Assembly: GCF_016899935.1 (NCBI RefSeq)
Contig: NZ_JACJJK010000005.1
Span: 124,001 to 188,000 of the forward strand
Length of the DNA stretch: 64,000 nucleotides
Direction: 5' to 3'
Source of the DNA: Olsenella uli
Lineage (GTDB): Bacteria; Actinomycetota; Coriobacteriia; Coriobacteriales; Atopobiaceae
Shown here in pieces: positions 42,570-50,982 of this stretch. Every line of letters starts with the position of its first letter. Position 1 is the stretch's first letter. A model generated the notes under the pieces. That model was not told the origin of the DNA. It made no database searches and saw nothing but the letters and a program-made list of their open reading frames with translations. Position numbers and translations under genes: made by a program.

Positions 42570-43796
42570 TCAGCCCCTCGCGGCGCGTGCGAGCCATGCC
42601 GCGACGACGGCGGTGGCTGCGGCTGCCGCGAGCGCGATGGCCCACGCGGGGACGAGGTCGAGCGCCACTCCGTAGCCGAGCTGTCCCAGGGGCGTGGCGA
42701 AGTTCGCCAGCATGAGGGTGAGCGCCATGACCTTGCCTACGAGGGTGCCAGGGCTCTCGGTCTGGAGCCAGCTCGTGGCCACGACACTCATGCACATGCA
42801 GACCGCCATCGTGGGGAGGTAGAGGGCGGCGAGCGCCCCGAAGGTGCCGAGCGCCGGCAGCGGGGCGGCGAGCGCGCCGGCGATGAGCGCGATGCCGCCG
42901 GCAACGCATGCAAGCAGGTCCGGAACCGAGCGGATGGAGAACCTGCCGGGCGCCGCCGCAACGACCGCCCCTCCGACGAGCCCGCCCACCGCGAGCGCGC
43001 CCTGCAGCGCACCCATGAGCTGGTTGGGCAGGTCGAGTGTCTCGGTCACGATGTAGGGTGAGCAAACGTTGAAGAACGACGAGCCGAAGAGGTTCACGAG
43101 CGTCGCGCCCAGGATGGTACGCCACATGAGCGGGCTCGAGCGCAGGAAGCCGAGCGCGTCGGCGAGGTCCGCGCGGGCGGTGGCGAGGGCGCCTGCCGTG
43201 CGCTCGGGCGGCTCGTAGGGGACGCACACGATGAGCGCCGCCACGACGGCCGACGCTGCAAAGCAGGCCACGCACGCGACGACGATGGGCGCGAGGCCGA
43301 GGAATCCGAAGGCCAGCCCGCCCACCACGGGTCCTCCGATGCCCGTGAGCATGCCCGCCTGGTTCACGAGCGCCACGGCGCGCCCGACCTCCGACGGCGC
43401 CACGAGGTGTGGGATCGCCGACTGGACGCAGGGCTGCTCGAGCGCCTGCGCCGCGAAGGCGAGCATGAGAACGGCGACCGTCGCCGGCACGACCGCGGCC
43501 GTCCCCGCGAGGGGGAGGTAGGCCGCCATCGCCGTCGCGGACGCCGCGCCCACGGCGACCATGACGCCCCGCTTGCGCGTGCGGTCCGCGATGACGCCGC
43601 CCACGGGCGCGAGCAGTGTGTAGGGCACGAAGCCGGTCGCGACCACACCGCCGTAGAGGGCGCCCGACCCCGTGAGGTTGAGCAGGTGCAGGGGCAGCAC
43701 GAACTGCAGGATCTCCATGCCGAGGAGGCTCAGCGCCTGGGACGCCATGACCGCCACGAAGCGCGGGGTGGCGACGCCTCCGTTCTTCTCTCCCAC
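42570..43796 (-). CDS. Major facilitator superfamily transporter
   Basis: 408 residues, twelve membrane helices. The MFS loop between helices 2 and 3 is GGVIADRTRKRGVMV. It resembles the enterobactin/macrolide exporter group (MFS_3-like, as in MefA), so drug or siderophore efflux is plausible. The start is GTG at 43796, preceded by one GAGAAGAAC motif and followed at once by another (codons 2-5 GEKN). A TATAAT on the minus strand at 43824-43829 could be its -10; no -35 is evident. Confidence 0.9.
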   Translation of the reverse strand: MGEKNGGVATPRFVAVMASQALSLLGMEILQFVLPLHLLNLTGSGALYGGVVATGFVPYTLLAPVGGVIADRTRKRGVMVAVGAASATAMAAYLPLAGTAAVVPATVAVLMLAFAAQALEQPCVQSAIPHLVAPSEVGRAVALVNQAGMLTGIGGPVVGGLAFGFLGLAPIVVACVACFAASAVVAALIVCVPYEPPERTAGALATARADLADALGFLRSSPLMWRTILGATLVNLFGSSFFNVCSPYIVTETLDLPNQLMGALQGALAVGGLVGGAVVAAAPGRFSIRSVPDLLACVAGGIALIAGALAAPLPALGTFGALAALYLPTMAVCMCMSVVATSWLQTESPGTLVGKVMALTLMLANFATPLGQLGYGVALDLVPAWAIALAAAAATAVVAAWLARAARG

Positions 43797-43823
43797 GCGG
43801 TTCTTCTCGTCTCCAATGCGCCA

Positions 43824-43829
43824 ATTATA
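43824..43829 (-). promoter_or_regulatory. Candidate -10 for the MFS gene
   Basis: TATAAT on the minus strand, 28 bases before the GTG start. The upstream DNA is GC-rich and has no good -35. Confidence 0.35.
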
Positions 43830-43862
43830 GCGCGCGGCGGTCCGCCCGTGCGGGCGCCCCGC

Positions 43863-44660
43863 CTAGACGCTGAGGTCACGGCGCGAGAAGCGCGCAATCC
43901 CGAGTGCCGAGAGCGCAAGCCCCGACAGCGCGAGGATGACGGACCCCGAAATCGCCGCAGCGTCACCTGATGCGACTCCGAGCGGGTCGAAGAGCGCGAG
44001 CGGGGTGAGGTCGGCGAGCCACGAGAGGCCCTCCCCCACTCCCGAGGCCATCTTGACGAGCACGAAGGCGACGCAGACGGCCACACCCGCCCAGCGCGCG
44101 GCCGCCGCGTTGGGCAGCGCGCAGGCGCTCAGCCAGCAGACGCCCGCGAAGAGCGCCCAGAGGCAAAGCGTCGCCGCGTTGGCAGCGAGGAGGTCCGCCG
44201 CCGCGAGTTCTCCGGGGAAGAGCGCCCCCGCGACGGCGAGCTCGAGCGCCGTGAGCGACGCCATGAGCACGATCAGGCAGGCGACAAGAACGAGCAGCTG
44301 CGAGAGCGCCAGACGCACGCGCCCGACGGGCTGCGCCAGCAGGTAGGTGATGCTCCCCCGCTCCACATGGCGCACCATGAGCCGGTCCGCAAGCATAGCC
44401 ACGAGCACGAGCGGGAACGCCACAAGCAAAAAGCCATAGAGGTAGTTGACGAGAAACTCCAGGAGCGTGGAGCCCTGGTCGGCCATGCCGAAGGCGGCGA
44501 AGAGCTCGGGCATGGCTTCGCGCATGAGCTCGAGCGACGCGCCGAGCTCAGGGTCGTACATGCTCACGATCACTCCGGCGTAGAGCGCGCAGACGCACGC
44601 GATGACAAGGGTGGGCAGGGCGCACGCGCGCAGCTCCCGCCTGAACAGCGGCCAGACCAT
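43863..44660 (-). CDS. ABC-2 type permease
   Basis: 265 residues with six membrane helices. It begins MVWPLFRRELRACALPTL, and the loop MLADRLMVRHVERGSITYLLAQPVGR resembles ABC2_membrane_3/YhcJ-type exporter permeases. The ATG at 44660 has GGGAGG and lies two bases after the ATPase stop. Third gene of a TetR-ATPase-permease operon. Substrate unknown. Confidence 0.9.
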   Translation of the reverse strand: MVWPLFRRELRACALPTLVIACVCALYAGVIVSMYDPELGASLELMREAMPELFAAFGMADQGSTLLEFLVNYLYGFLLVAFPLVLVAMLADRLMVRHVERGSITYLLAQPVGRVRLALSQLLVLVACLIVLMASLTALELAVAGALFPGELAAADLLAANAATLCLWALFAGVCWLSACALPNAAAARWAGVAVCVAFVLVKMASGVGEGLSWLADLTPLALFDPLGVASGDAAAISGSVILALSGLALSALGIARFSRRDLSV

Positions 44661-44662
44661 GG

Positions 44663-45595
44663 CTACCTCCCGTCCTCGGGAACGGACGCCTGCCCGTCCC
44701 CCTCGTAGAGCCCCATGAACAGCTCCTCGAGCGTCTGCTCGCGCGAGGAGAGCGCCACCACGTCGAAGGCGGCGAGCCCGCGGATGAGGGCGTTCACGTC
44801 CGTGACGTTGCGCAACTCGGCAACGGCGCCGTCCTTCTCGCCCTCCGCCAGGCCCTGGGACCGCGCCCAGCGCTGCCGCTCCCCCGCGCTTGCGAACTCG
44901 ATGACGTACGTGCGCCCCCGTCGGGCGCGAACGTCGGCCATCGAGCGCTCCAGGACCACGTGCCCCGCGCGAATGAAGGTCACCCGGTCGCAGGCGTGCT
45001 CGACTTCCTCGAAGATGTGGGATGAGAGCAGGATGGCGGCGCCGCGGGCGCGCTCCTCGGCGACCAGATCCAGGAAGCGCTCCTGCATGAGCGGGTCGAG
45101 GCCGCTCGTGGGCTCGTCGAGCAGCAGCACGTCGGGGCGCGCCATGAACGCCGCCACAATGGCGACCTTCTGCCGGTTGCCCTTGGACATGCCGCCGATC
45201 CGCGCGCGGGGATCGAGGTCGAAGCGCTCGGAGAGCTCCCGCATGCACGAGCGGTCGGAGAGGCCCCTTATGTCCGCCATGAGGCGCAGGAACGCTCCCG
45301 CGGTCATCTCCCGCATGCAGGCGTTCTCACCGGGGAGGTAGCCCAAGCGGGCCTGGACGGCGGGCCGCTCGCGGAAGCAGTCGTGCCCGAGGATGCGAGC
45401 CTCGCCCGCCTGGGGACGCACGAGGCCCATGAGGTGACGCATGGTGACGGTCTTGCCCGCTCCGTTGGGGCCGAGGAACCCCAGCACCTCCCCGGGCGCC
45501 ACCGTAAGATCCACGCCGAAGACCCCGCGTCCCCACCCGTAGTCCTTGGTGAGCCTGTGCACGCAAACCGCGGGCTCCGCCGTTCTTCTCGTCAT
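44663..45595 (-). CDS. ABC transporter ATPase
   Basis: 310 residues. Walker A is GPNGAGKTV (Val replaces the second Thr or Ser), the signature region is GMSKGNRQKVAIVAAFM, Walker B is LLLDEPTSGLD and the switch is LSSHIFEEVEHAC. About 80 C-terminal residues follow. The ATG at 45595 has AAGGAGGAG and overlaps the TetR stop (ATGA). Codons 2-4 (TRR) come from a GAGAAGAAC motif. Partner of the permease directly downstream. Confidence 0.92.
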   Translation of the reverse strand: MTRRTAEPAVCVHRLTKDYGWGRGVFGVDLTVAPGEVLGFLGPNGAGKTVTMRHLMGLVRPQAGEARILGHDCFRERPAVQARLGYLPGENACMREMTAGAFLRLMADIRGLSDRSCMRELSERFDLDPRARIGGMSKGNRQKVAIVAAFMARPDVLLLDEPTSGLDPLMQERFLDLVAEERARGAAILLSSHIFEEVEHACDRVTFIRAGHVVLERSMADVRARRGRTYVIEFASAGERQRWARSQGLAEGEKDGAVAELRNVTDVNALIRGLAAFDVVALSSREQTLEELFMGLYEGDGQASVPEDGR

Positions 45596-46221
45596 AGGAA
45601 CTCCTCCTTGTAGGTCGCCCGCCTGAGCAGGTCGCTCCACACCAGAAACTCGGCGAGCATCGCATCCATGTCGAGCTCTCCGCTCGCGCGCAGCCGCTCG
45701 TGCAGGTAGCCGTCGGCCATCCACACGAGCATGCGCACCACGCGCATGGGGTCCACGTCGTCACGGAAGCGATCCCAGCGCACATGAGGGAGGTAGGTTT
45801 TGATCATCGCGGGCACCGCGTCCGCCATGAAGGCGTCGAGCGTCGCGGAAACCTCCTTGCCGCGCGAGTAGAACGCACGAACGAAGAAGCCCAGGACGCG
45901 CGGGCTAATCCGCAGGTCGTCCACCTCGCGCGTCGCGGCATAGCGCATAAGCTCAAAGAAGTCGTCGATCTCGTGCCAACGCTCGTCCACCACGGCGCTG
46001 GCCACGCGCCGGGTGAGCGCGGCGAGCACATAAAGGTAGAGCTCACGCTTGTTCCTAAAGTAGAAGAACAGCAGGCTCTTGGAGATACCGACCCGCCGCG
46101 CGATGTCGGCAGTGGAGGCGCGGCCGTAGTCCTCGCCGCCGAACACCTCCGCCGCGGCATCCAGCACCGCGCGCCTGCGATCCTCGGGGAGCGCCTCGAA
46201 GCGCTCGAATCTTTCGTCCAT
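45592..46221 (-). CDS. TetR-family regulator
   Basis: 209 residues. The HTH reads RRRAVLDAAAEVFGGEDYGRAST, ADIARRVGISKSLLFFYFRNKREL. First gene of the operon, with the ATPase start overlapping its stop, so it probably autoregulates the exporter. GCGAGG lies before the ATG. No clear operator palindrome was found upstream. Confidence 0.9.
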   Translation of the reverse strand: MDERFERFEALPEDRRRAVLDAAAEVFGGEDYGRASTADIARRVGISKSLLFFYFRNKRELYLYVLAALTRRVASAVVDERWHEIDDFFELMRYAATREVDDLRISPRVLGFFVRAFYSRGKEVSATLDAFMADAVPAMIKTYLPHVRWDRFRDDVDPMRVVRMLVWMADGYLHERLRASGELDMDAMLAEFLVWSDLLRRATYKEEFL

Positions 46222-46306
46222 GGGGCCTCGCTCTCTTGATCCTCGGGAACAAGGCTACCCCGTTGACCCAGAGATGGAAGGGGTTCCGAGCAGGGGCGCA
46301 GGCCCA

Positions 46307-46690
46307 CTATTCCCCGATGATCTCCCGCTGCACGCGCTTGGGCAGCTTGGCGAGGACCAGCTCGTAGCTCATGTCACAGAGACTGAGCACAAGGTCCTCG
46401 GGCAGATCGGCGTCGAGGTCGATAGAGACCCACGTGCGCCCGTCGGAGTAGTAGCCGGGCAGCACAGCCTCCGAGTACTCGGCGCGCAATTCCAAGATGC
46501 GGTTGGGGTCGCACTTGAGCGAGAGCAGATGGCGCCCCGCATAGGGCGGCTTCGCGTCGGGAGAAGCGGTGAACTCGCAGGCGAACTGCCTGCCGCCCAC
46601 CCAGTAGACCATCCACCCCCACGTTTCGTGGAGGGCCTTCGTGGCGCCGGGGTGCGAGAGCAGACGGGCGTCTATGCGCGAGAGGTCCAA
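46307..46690 (-). CDS. MmcQ/YjbR-family protein
   Basis: 127 residues. The family pattern is GATKALHETWGWMVYWVGGRQFACEF, LLSLKCDPNRILELRAEY and PGYYSDGRTWVSIDLD, ending DMSYELVLAKLPKR. MmcQ/YjbR proteins have a CyaY-like fold and may bind nucleic acid; function is unclear. The TTG at 46690 is preceded by AAAGGAGG, which fixes the start. Confidence 0.87.
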   Translation of the reverse strand: MDLSRIDARLLSHPGATKALHETWGWMVYWVGGRQFACEFTASPDAKPPYAGRHLLSLKCDPNRILELRAEYSEAVLPGYYSDGRTWVSIDLDADLPEDLVLSLCDMSYELVLAKLPKRVQREIIGE

Positions 46691-46724
46691 GGCGCGCCTC
46701 CTTTGGCCGGGCTTACGCTCCCGA

Positions 46725-47291
46725 TTATACCGGGCGCGCCGCCGGCCCCGACGCACCCCATGGGATAATTGGGGAGCCGGGGCACGGGCGAAGGACTCCC
46801 CCTCGGGCGCTCTCGTCGCGTCCGCCGAGCGGGAGCGCCATCACGGCCTCCCTGTCGTCGCCGGAGATCTCCTGGAAGCCAAGCCGCTCGTAGAGTCGCG
46901 CGGCGGGGTTGGAGCGCTGCACCGAGAGTGACAGCGCGGGGCAGCCGAGCTCGGAGCACCGCTCGATGAGGGAGGAGAGCAAGGCGGTTCCCAGCCCGCG
47001 GCCGCGATGGCCCGGCAGGACGGAGACGGCGAGCTCCGGCACGCCGTCCCCCGCGAAGCCGTAGCCGCGCATGAGGCGCGCCCAGGCGGCCCCCACGACA
47101 TCGCCGTCCTCCTCGGCGCAGACGGCGACGTCGCCGGTTCGGCCGAAACCCTCGACGTAGGCGCGCAGCGCCGGGTCTGCGGTCACGGAGCGCGGCGGGC
47201 GCGGCTCGTCCGGCTCGGTGTGGATCGCCTGGTACAGGAACTCGTCCAGCAGCCCGTACTCACCGGACAGCATCTCCCTGATTCTCGACAT
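46725..47291 (-). CDS. GNAT-family N-acetyltransferase
   Basis: 188 residues. The acetyl-CoA motif is VSVLPGHRGRGLGTALLSSLIE, followed by LSLSVQRSNPAARLYERLGFQEI. The N-terminus MSRIREMLSGEYGLLDEFLY is typical of GNAT proteins in firmicutes and actinobacteria. The ATG at 47291 has GGAGGGA. The last about 25 residues after GRDE are low-complexity and may be a recent extension. Substrate unknown. Confidence 0.88.
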   Translation of the reverse strand: MSRIREMLSGEYGLLDEFLYQAIHTEPDEPRPPRSVTADPALRAYVEGFGRTGDVAVCAEEDGDVVGAAWARLMRGYGFAGDGVPELAVSVLPGHRGRGLGTALLSSLIERCSELGCPALSLSVQRSNPAARLYERLGFQEISGDDREAVMALPLGGRDESARGGVLRPCPGSPIIPWGASGPAARPV

Positions 47292-47489
47292 AGCTGTCCC
47301 TCCATCCGATAGCGAAAGCATTAGGCGTCATCGGCTAGAGGTCCGTCGTCATGCGTGCCTCCTCGGGAGGGAAGGTCTGAGGCGATTGTACCCGCAGGGG
47401 GTACATGGATGCACAGAGACGCGGAGACGCCCCGTAGGAGGCTCCCTTGGGGCACCCAACGGCCTCGTCGATTCCGGCGAGGCAGCACC

Positions 47490-47717
47490 TTACCCTCGCC
47501 GCCTCCGCCCGATCGCCCAGAGCGCAAGGAGCGAGATGGCGCCGCCCGCAACGGCAATCCAGCCGCGCGGCGTGCCGAGGCCGCCCGTCGCAGTGCCGAG
47601 GGCAATCGCGCCTACGACCCAGATTGCCGGCAGGATGGCCTCCGTCCACACGGGGCGGGCATAACGGCCCAGCATCCGCGCCGCCACCAGCGCAACAACG
47701 ACGCCGACGGCCGCCAC
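47490..47717 (-). CDS. Small two-helix membrane protein
   Basis: 75 residues from GTG 47717, with two hydrophobic segments (VWTEAILPAIWVVGAIALG and WIAVAGGAISLLALWAIG) and a basic tail. It lies 15 bases after the frameshifted XRE/membrane regulator gene and may belong to it. The start is uncertain because only GAGGA, 12 bases away, is present. Confidence 0.45.
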   Translation of the reverse strand: MAAVGVVVALVAARMLGRYARPVWTEAILPAIWVVGAIALGTATGGLGTPRGWIAVAGGAISLLALWAIGRRRRG

Positions 47718-47732
47718 AGGCCCGATGAATCC

Positions 47733-48315
47733 TCACGCGTCAAGCAGCAGGCTGCCCAACACGAGCACGCCGATGCCCACGGCGAGCCCCACGAACACCT
47801 GGAGTACCACCCGCATGACGTTGGCGGAGACACTCTCCTGCGCCGCCTCCACCGGGTCACCCGACGCCGCCCCCAGAAGCTCCGCCGCGCTCTTGGCGTC
47901 ACGCCCGCCCTCCTGGCGCCGCGCGACGGAGGCGACCACGGCAGATGCCACCACCAGCACCGCGAGCAGCAGACGCAGCACCAGCTCAAGATAGGCGCGC
48001 CCCACCACCTCTATGAGAACGAGTACTGCGATCACCGCGACCTCGACCGCCCCCCAGCGCCATGGCGAACGCCCTCGTCCTCCGCTCGTTCTTCTCGACC
48101 ATCTCACGCATCTCGTCCACGTCCCCTCTCACTAGCTCGTCGATCGTGGTGCCGAAGAGGTTGGCGAGCAGGAGCATGCTCTGGACGTCGGGCAGGGTCT
48201 TCGAGGTCTCCCAGTGGCTCACCGTGACGCGGCTCACGTAGAGCCTCTGCGCCAGCTCGTTCTGGGAGAGCCCGAGCCGCGTGCGCCGTTCACGAATCTG
48301 GTTGCCGATGTCCAT
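47733..48315 (-). pseudogene. XRE regulator with membrane C-terminus, split by a frameshift
   Basis: From ATG 48315 the frame gives a complete HTH (RERRTRLGLSQNELAQRLYVSRVTVSHWETSKTLPDVQSM) and then FGTTIDELVRGDVDEMREMVE. At ERRTRAFAMALG it enters a run of six G (coding strand; C at 48050-48055) and continues as nonsense. Removing one G joins it to AVEVAVIAVLVLIEVVG and a three-helix membrane domain that ends at 47733. This is a common gene type in which an XRE domain is tethered to the membrane. It is either a recent pseudogene, a slippage-switched gene, or a sequencing error. Confidence 0.8.
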
Positions 48316-48869
48316 GCGCTTCCTCATCCCTCGCAACCTCGCCGACGCCCCCAACGTAGTCAGAGGACGCACGCTTCGCTGCATAAAGTGCTTTACAGCC
48401 CGTCCGAGCTGCGGGGATAACCAGCATCCTCCAACCGCGGCCAGCACGGCTCACTTCGCCGCGCTTTCAGACCATCTATGCGGGAGCCCCGCACCCCTGT
48501 ACGTACAGCGCTGCACCCAGCTCCTGCGCCTCGATCTTCGGATGGAATCGCTGACCATGGTAGCCAGGGGGACAGCTGTGCCTGGAGAAGGTCCTGCGGA
48601 GGCCGTCATAACCCCCCCTCCTGATGAACGCATCGCGCGATGCACGTTCTTCTCGGCACGTTCCCCTCTGCCGCCGACACTCATGAGTGCCGGCTGGGAG
48701 TGTCGGCTGCGGGAGCCCTTTTCGCGCAGGAGTGTCGGCGCCTTCTTGGAATCTGGTGAGAGGTGTCGGCTGAAGCGTGATGTCTTGCCGGCACTCATGA
48801 GTGCCGGCCGGCGAGAGGAACCCGACACAGCGCGCCCGCACATCGTCGGAAAAAACTTCCCGTTCTCGC
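48316..48869. repeat. Gene-free region with repeated inverted element
   Basis: GCCGACACTCATGAGTGCCGGC at 48673-48694 and GCCGGCACTCATGAGTGCCG... at 48787-48808 are palindromes of one design, about 115 bases apart, with three TGTCGGC units between them. A GTTCTTCTCG motif lies at 48645. The left part contains a GCATAAAGTGCTTTA segment but nothing I can name. Confidence 0.65.
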
Positions 48870-48897
48870 TTGCACTGTGTATAGGTGAGTATATACT
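48870..48897 (+). promoter_or_regulatory. Promoter of the gntR-ABC operon
   Basis: TTGCAC (48870-48875), a 16-base spacer and TATACT (48892-48897). It lies 68 bases before the TTG start of the regulator. Confidence 0.7.
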
Positions 48898-48916
48898 GTA
48901 CTTACCGGGTATACAC
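48877..48916. promoter_or_regulatory. GntR operator candidate over the promoter
   Basis: GTGTATA at 48877-48883 and TATACAC at 48910-48916 are inverted, and AGTATATACT at 48888-48897 is a perfect 10-bp palindrome covering the -10. Binding of the YtrA-type regulator here would block transcription. Confidence 0.55.
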
Positions 48917-48964
48917 GGTAGGCTCGCAGGAGACGTCCGGCGGGCCAGCAGGGAAGGACACGGC

Positions 48965-49333
48965 TTGGACATCATCATCTCGAACTCGAGCGGCAAGCCC
49001 ATCTACGAGCAGATCACCGCCCAGATCAAGGCCGCGATCGTGACCGGCCAGCTCACGGAGGGCGAGCAGCTCCCCAGCATCCGGGCCCTCGCCAACAGCC
49101 TGCGCGTGAGCGCGATCACCACCAAGCGCGCCTACGCGGACCTGGAGGCAACCGGCCTCATCGAGACCGTGCAGGGCAAGGGCAGCTTCGTCGCCGGCGG
49201 CAACGCCGAGCTCATCCGCGAGGAGCAGCTGCGGGAGGTCGAGGGGCTTCTCGCCCGCGCCGTTGAGCGCGGACGGGCCTGCGGCCTCACGGACGACGAG
49301 CTCACCGAGATGCTCGCCCTGGTACTGGAGTAG
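48965..49333 (+). CDS. GntR-family regulator (YtrA subfamily)
   Basis: 122 residues. Winged helix: KPIYEQITAQIKAAIVTGQL, QLPSIRALANSLRVSAITTKRAYADLE and GLIETVQGKGSFV, plus a short dimerisation tail. The start is TTG at 48965 with GGGAAGGA; no in-frame ATG is near. It is followed by an ATPase and a permease on the same strand, so it is probably the self-regulated repressor of this exporter. Confidence 0.9.
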   Translation: MDIIISNSSGKPIYEQITAQIKAAIVTGQLTEGEQLPSIRALANSLRVSAITTKRAYADLEATGLIETVQGKGSFVAGGNAELIREEQLREVEGLLARAVERGRACGLTDDELTEMLALVLE

Positions 49334-49369
49334 CGCGCGAGAGGGACCTCGCGCGGAAAGGACGTCAGC

Positions 49370-50257
49370 ATGAGCGCACTCATCGAGGCGCACGGCCTCA
49401 CCAAGCACTACGAGGGGTTCTCCCTCGAGGGCGTTGACCTCACCGTGAGCGAGGGCGAGGTCGTGGGCTTCGTCGGCCAGAACGGCGCCGGCAAGTCCAC
49501 CACCATCAAGGCCCTTCTCGGCCTCTTCCCCACCGACGGCGGCACCTCAAGCGTGCTGGGCACCCCCAGCGACGAGCTCTCCCGCCCCTCGGGCGCGGCC
49601 ACCAAGGAGCAGGTGGGCGTGGTCTTTGACGCCATCTCGCTGCCGGAGCACCTGCGCGTTGCGGACGTGGGCCGCATCTACGGGCGCGCCTACGCAACCT
49701 GGGACGCGCACCGCTTCTCTCGCCTGACGGCGGAGCTCGGCCTGGACGCGCGCAAGACCGTGAAGGAGCTCTCCCGCGGCATGGGCATGAAGCTCTCCCT
49801 GGCCTGCGCGTTCTCCCATGACGCACGCCTGCTCATCCTGGACGAGGCCACGGCGGGCCTGGACCCGATGGCGCGCGACGAGGTGCTCGACCGCCTGCGG
49901 GACTTCGTGGCCGAGCCGGGCCGCGCCGTCCTCATGAGCAGCCACATCACGAGCGACCTGGAGCGCATCGCGGACCGGATCGTCTGCATCGAGGCGGGAT
50001 GCATCGTCTTTGACCTGCCCAAGGACGCCATCACCGACGAGATGGGCATCGCGCGCTGCCGCGTGGCGGACCTCGAGAAGATCGCGGACTCGGGCGTCAT
50101 CCCGGAGCGCGACCTCCGCTACCTGCGGCACGACTACGGCATCGACGTGCTGGTCCCCGACCGCTTCGCCTTTGCCGAGAGCTTCCCGGAGATCCCGGTG
50201 GACCGCATGACCATTGACGACTACCTGGCACTCACGCTGAAGGGCGGTGTCCGATAA
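49370..50257 (+). CDS. ABC transporter ATPase
   Basis: 295 residues. Walker A is GQNGAGKST, the signature region is KELSRGMGMKLSLACAF, Walker B is LLILDEATAGLD and the switch is MSSHITSDLERIA. The C-terminal segment (IPVDRMTIDDYLALTLKG) is typical of the group paired with ABC2_membrane_5 permeases. The ATG at 49370 has AAAGGA. Its stop TAA shares one base with the permease start (TAATG). Confidence 0.92.
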   Translation: MSALIEAHGLTKHYEGFSLEGVDLTVSEGEVVGFVGQNGAGKSTTIKALLGLFPTDGGTSSVLGTPSDELSRPSGAATKEQVGVVFDAISLPEHLRVADVGRIYGRAYATWDAHRFSRLTAELGLDARKTVKELSRGMGMKLSLACAFSHDARLLILDEATAGLDPMARDEVLDRLRDFVAEPGRAVLMSSHITSDLERIADRIVCIEAGCIVFDLPKDAITDEMGIARCRVADLEKIADSGVIPERDLRYLRHDYGIDVLVPDRFAFAESFPEIPVDRMTIDDYLALTLKGGVR

Positions 50258-50982
50258 TGAGGCGCGCATACCTGATCGAGATGGCGGTGTTCCGCGACTA
50301 CGCGAGGCAGCTCCTGGGCCTGGGGCTTCTGGTGAGCCTGTGCATCGGCGTGGGCATGCAGACGCCGCTTGCGATGCCGGCGACCCTCACCTGCATGTTC
50401 TTCATGATGGGCGCGATGGGCCTCGCCGCCTACGACGAGCTCAACCACTGGGGGCTCTTCCGCCTCACGCTGCCGCTCTCCCGGCGCGACGTGGTGCTCG
50501 GCCGCTACGCCGCCATCGTGACGCTCGGGCTCATGGGCATGGTCGTGGGCCTCGTGGGCGCGCTTCTCGCCATGGGCGTGATGGGCGCGCTCGGGATCGG
50601 CGGCGAGGTGGGCGAGGCGTTCTCGTTTGACGCGGAGCTCATGGGGCCGATGCTCTTCGTGACGAGCTTCACCCTGCTCATCGGCTCCGTGGTGGCGGGC
50701 GTCGTGACGCCGATCTACTTCCGCCTGGGCCAGACGCGCGCCACGCAGATCCTGCCCACGGTGATCGTGCTGCTCTTCGTGGTGCCGGTGGCGGTGCTCG
50801 GCAACAGCGGGATGCTCGACGGCGGGATCCCGGGGCTGGACCTGCTCTCCGGCCTGCTCGAGGCGCTGGAGACGCCTGCCGGCATGGCGTGCGGCGTGGC
50901 GGCGTGCATGGCCGTCTCCGCCGTGGTGCTCGCCGCCTCCGCCGCGCTCTCCCTCAAGCTCTACGAGCGGCGCGAGCTCTAG
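50257..50982 (+). CDS. ABC-2 type permease (ABC2_membrane_5-like)
   Basis: 241 residues with six membrane helices. DELNHWGLFRLTLPLSRRDVVLGRYA between helices 2 and 3 is the hallmark loop of this permease group. Coupled to the ATPase by a one-base overlap. Its 3' end converges on and overlaps the stop of the DUF364 gene by three bases. Substrate unknown. Confidence 0.9.
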   Translation: MRRAYLIEMAVFRDYARQLLGLGLLVSLCIGVGMQTPLAMPATLTCMFFMMGAMGLAAYDELNHWGLFRLTLPLSRRDVVLGRYAAIVTLGLMGMVVGLVGALLAMGVMGALGIGGEVGEAFSFDAELMGPMLFVTSFTLLIGSVVAGVVTPIYFRLGQTRATQILPTVIVLLFVVPVAVLGNSGMLDGGIPGLDLLSGLLEALETPAGMACGVAACMAVSAVVLAASAALSLKLYERREL

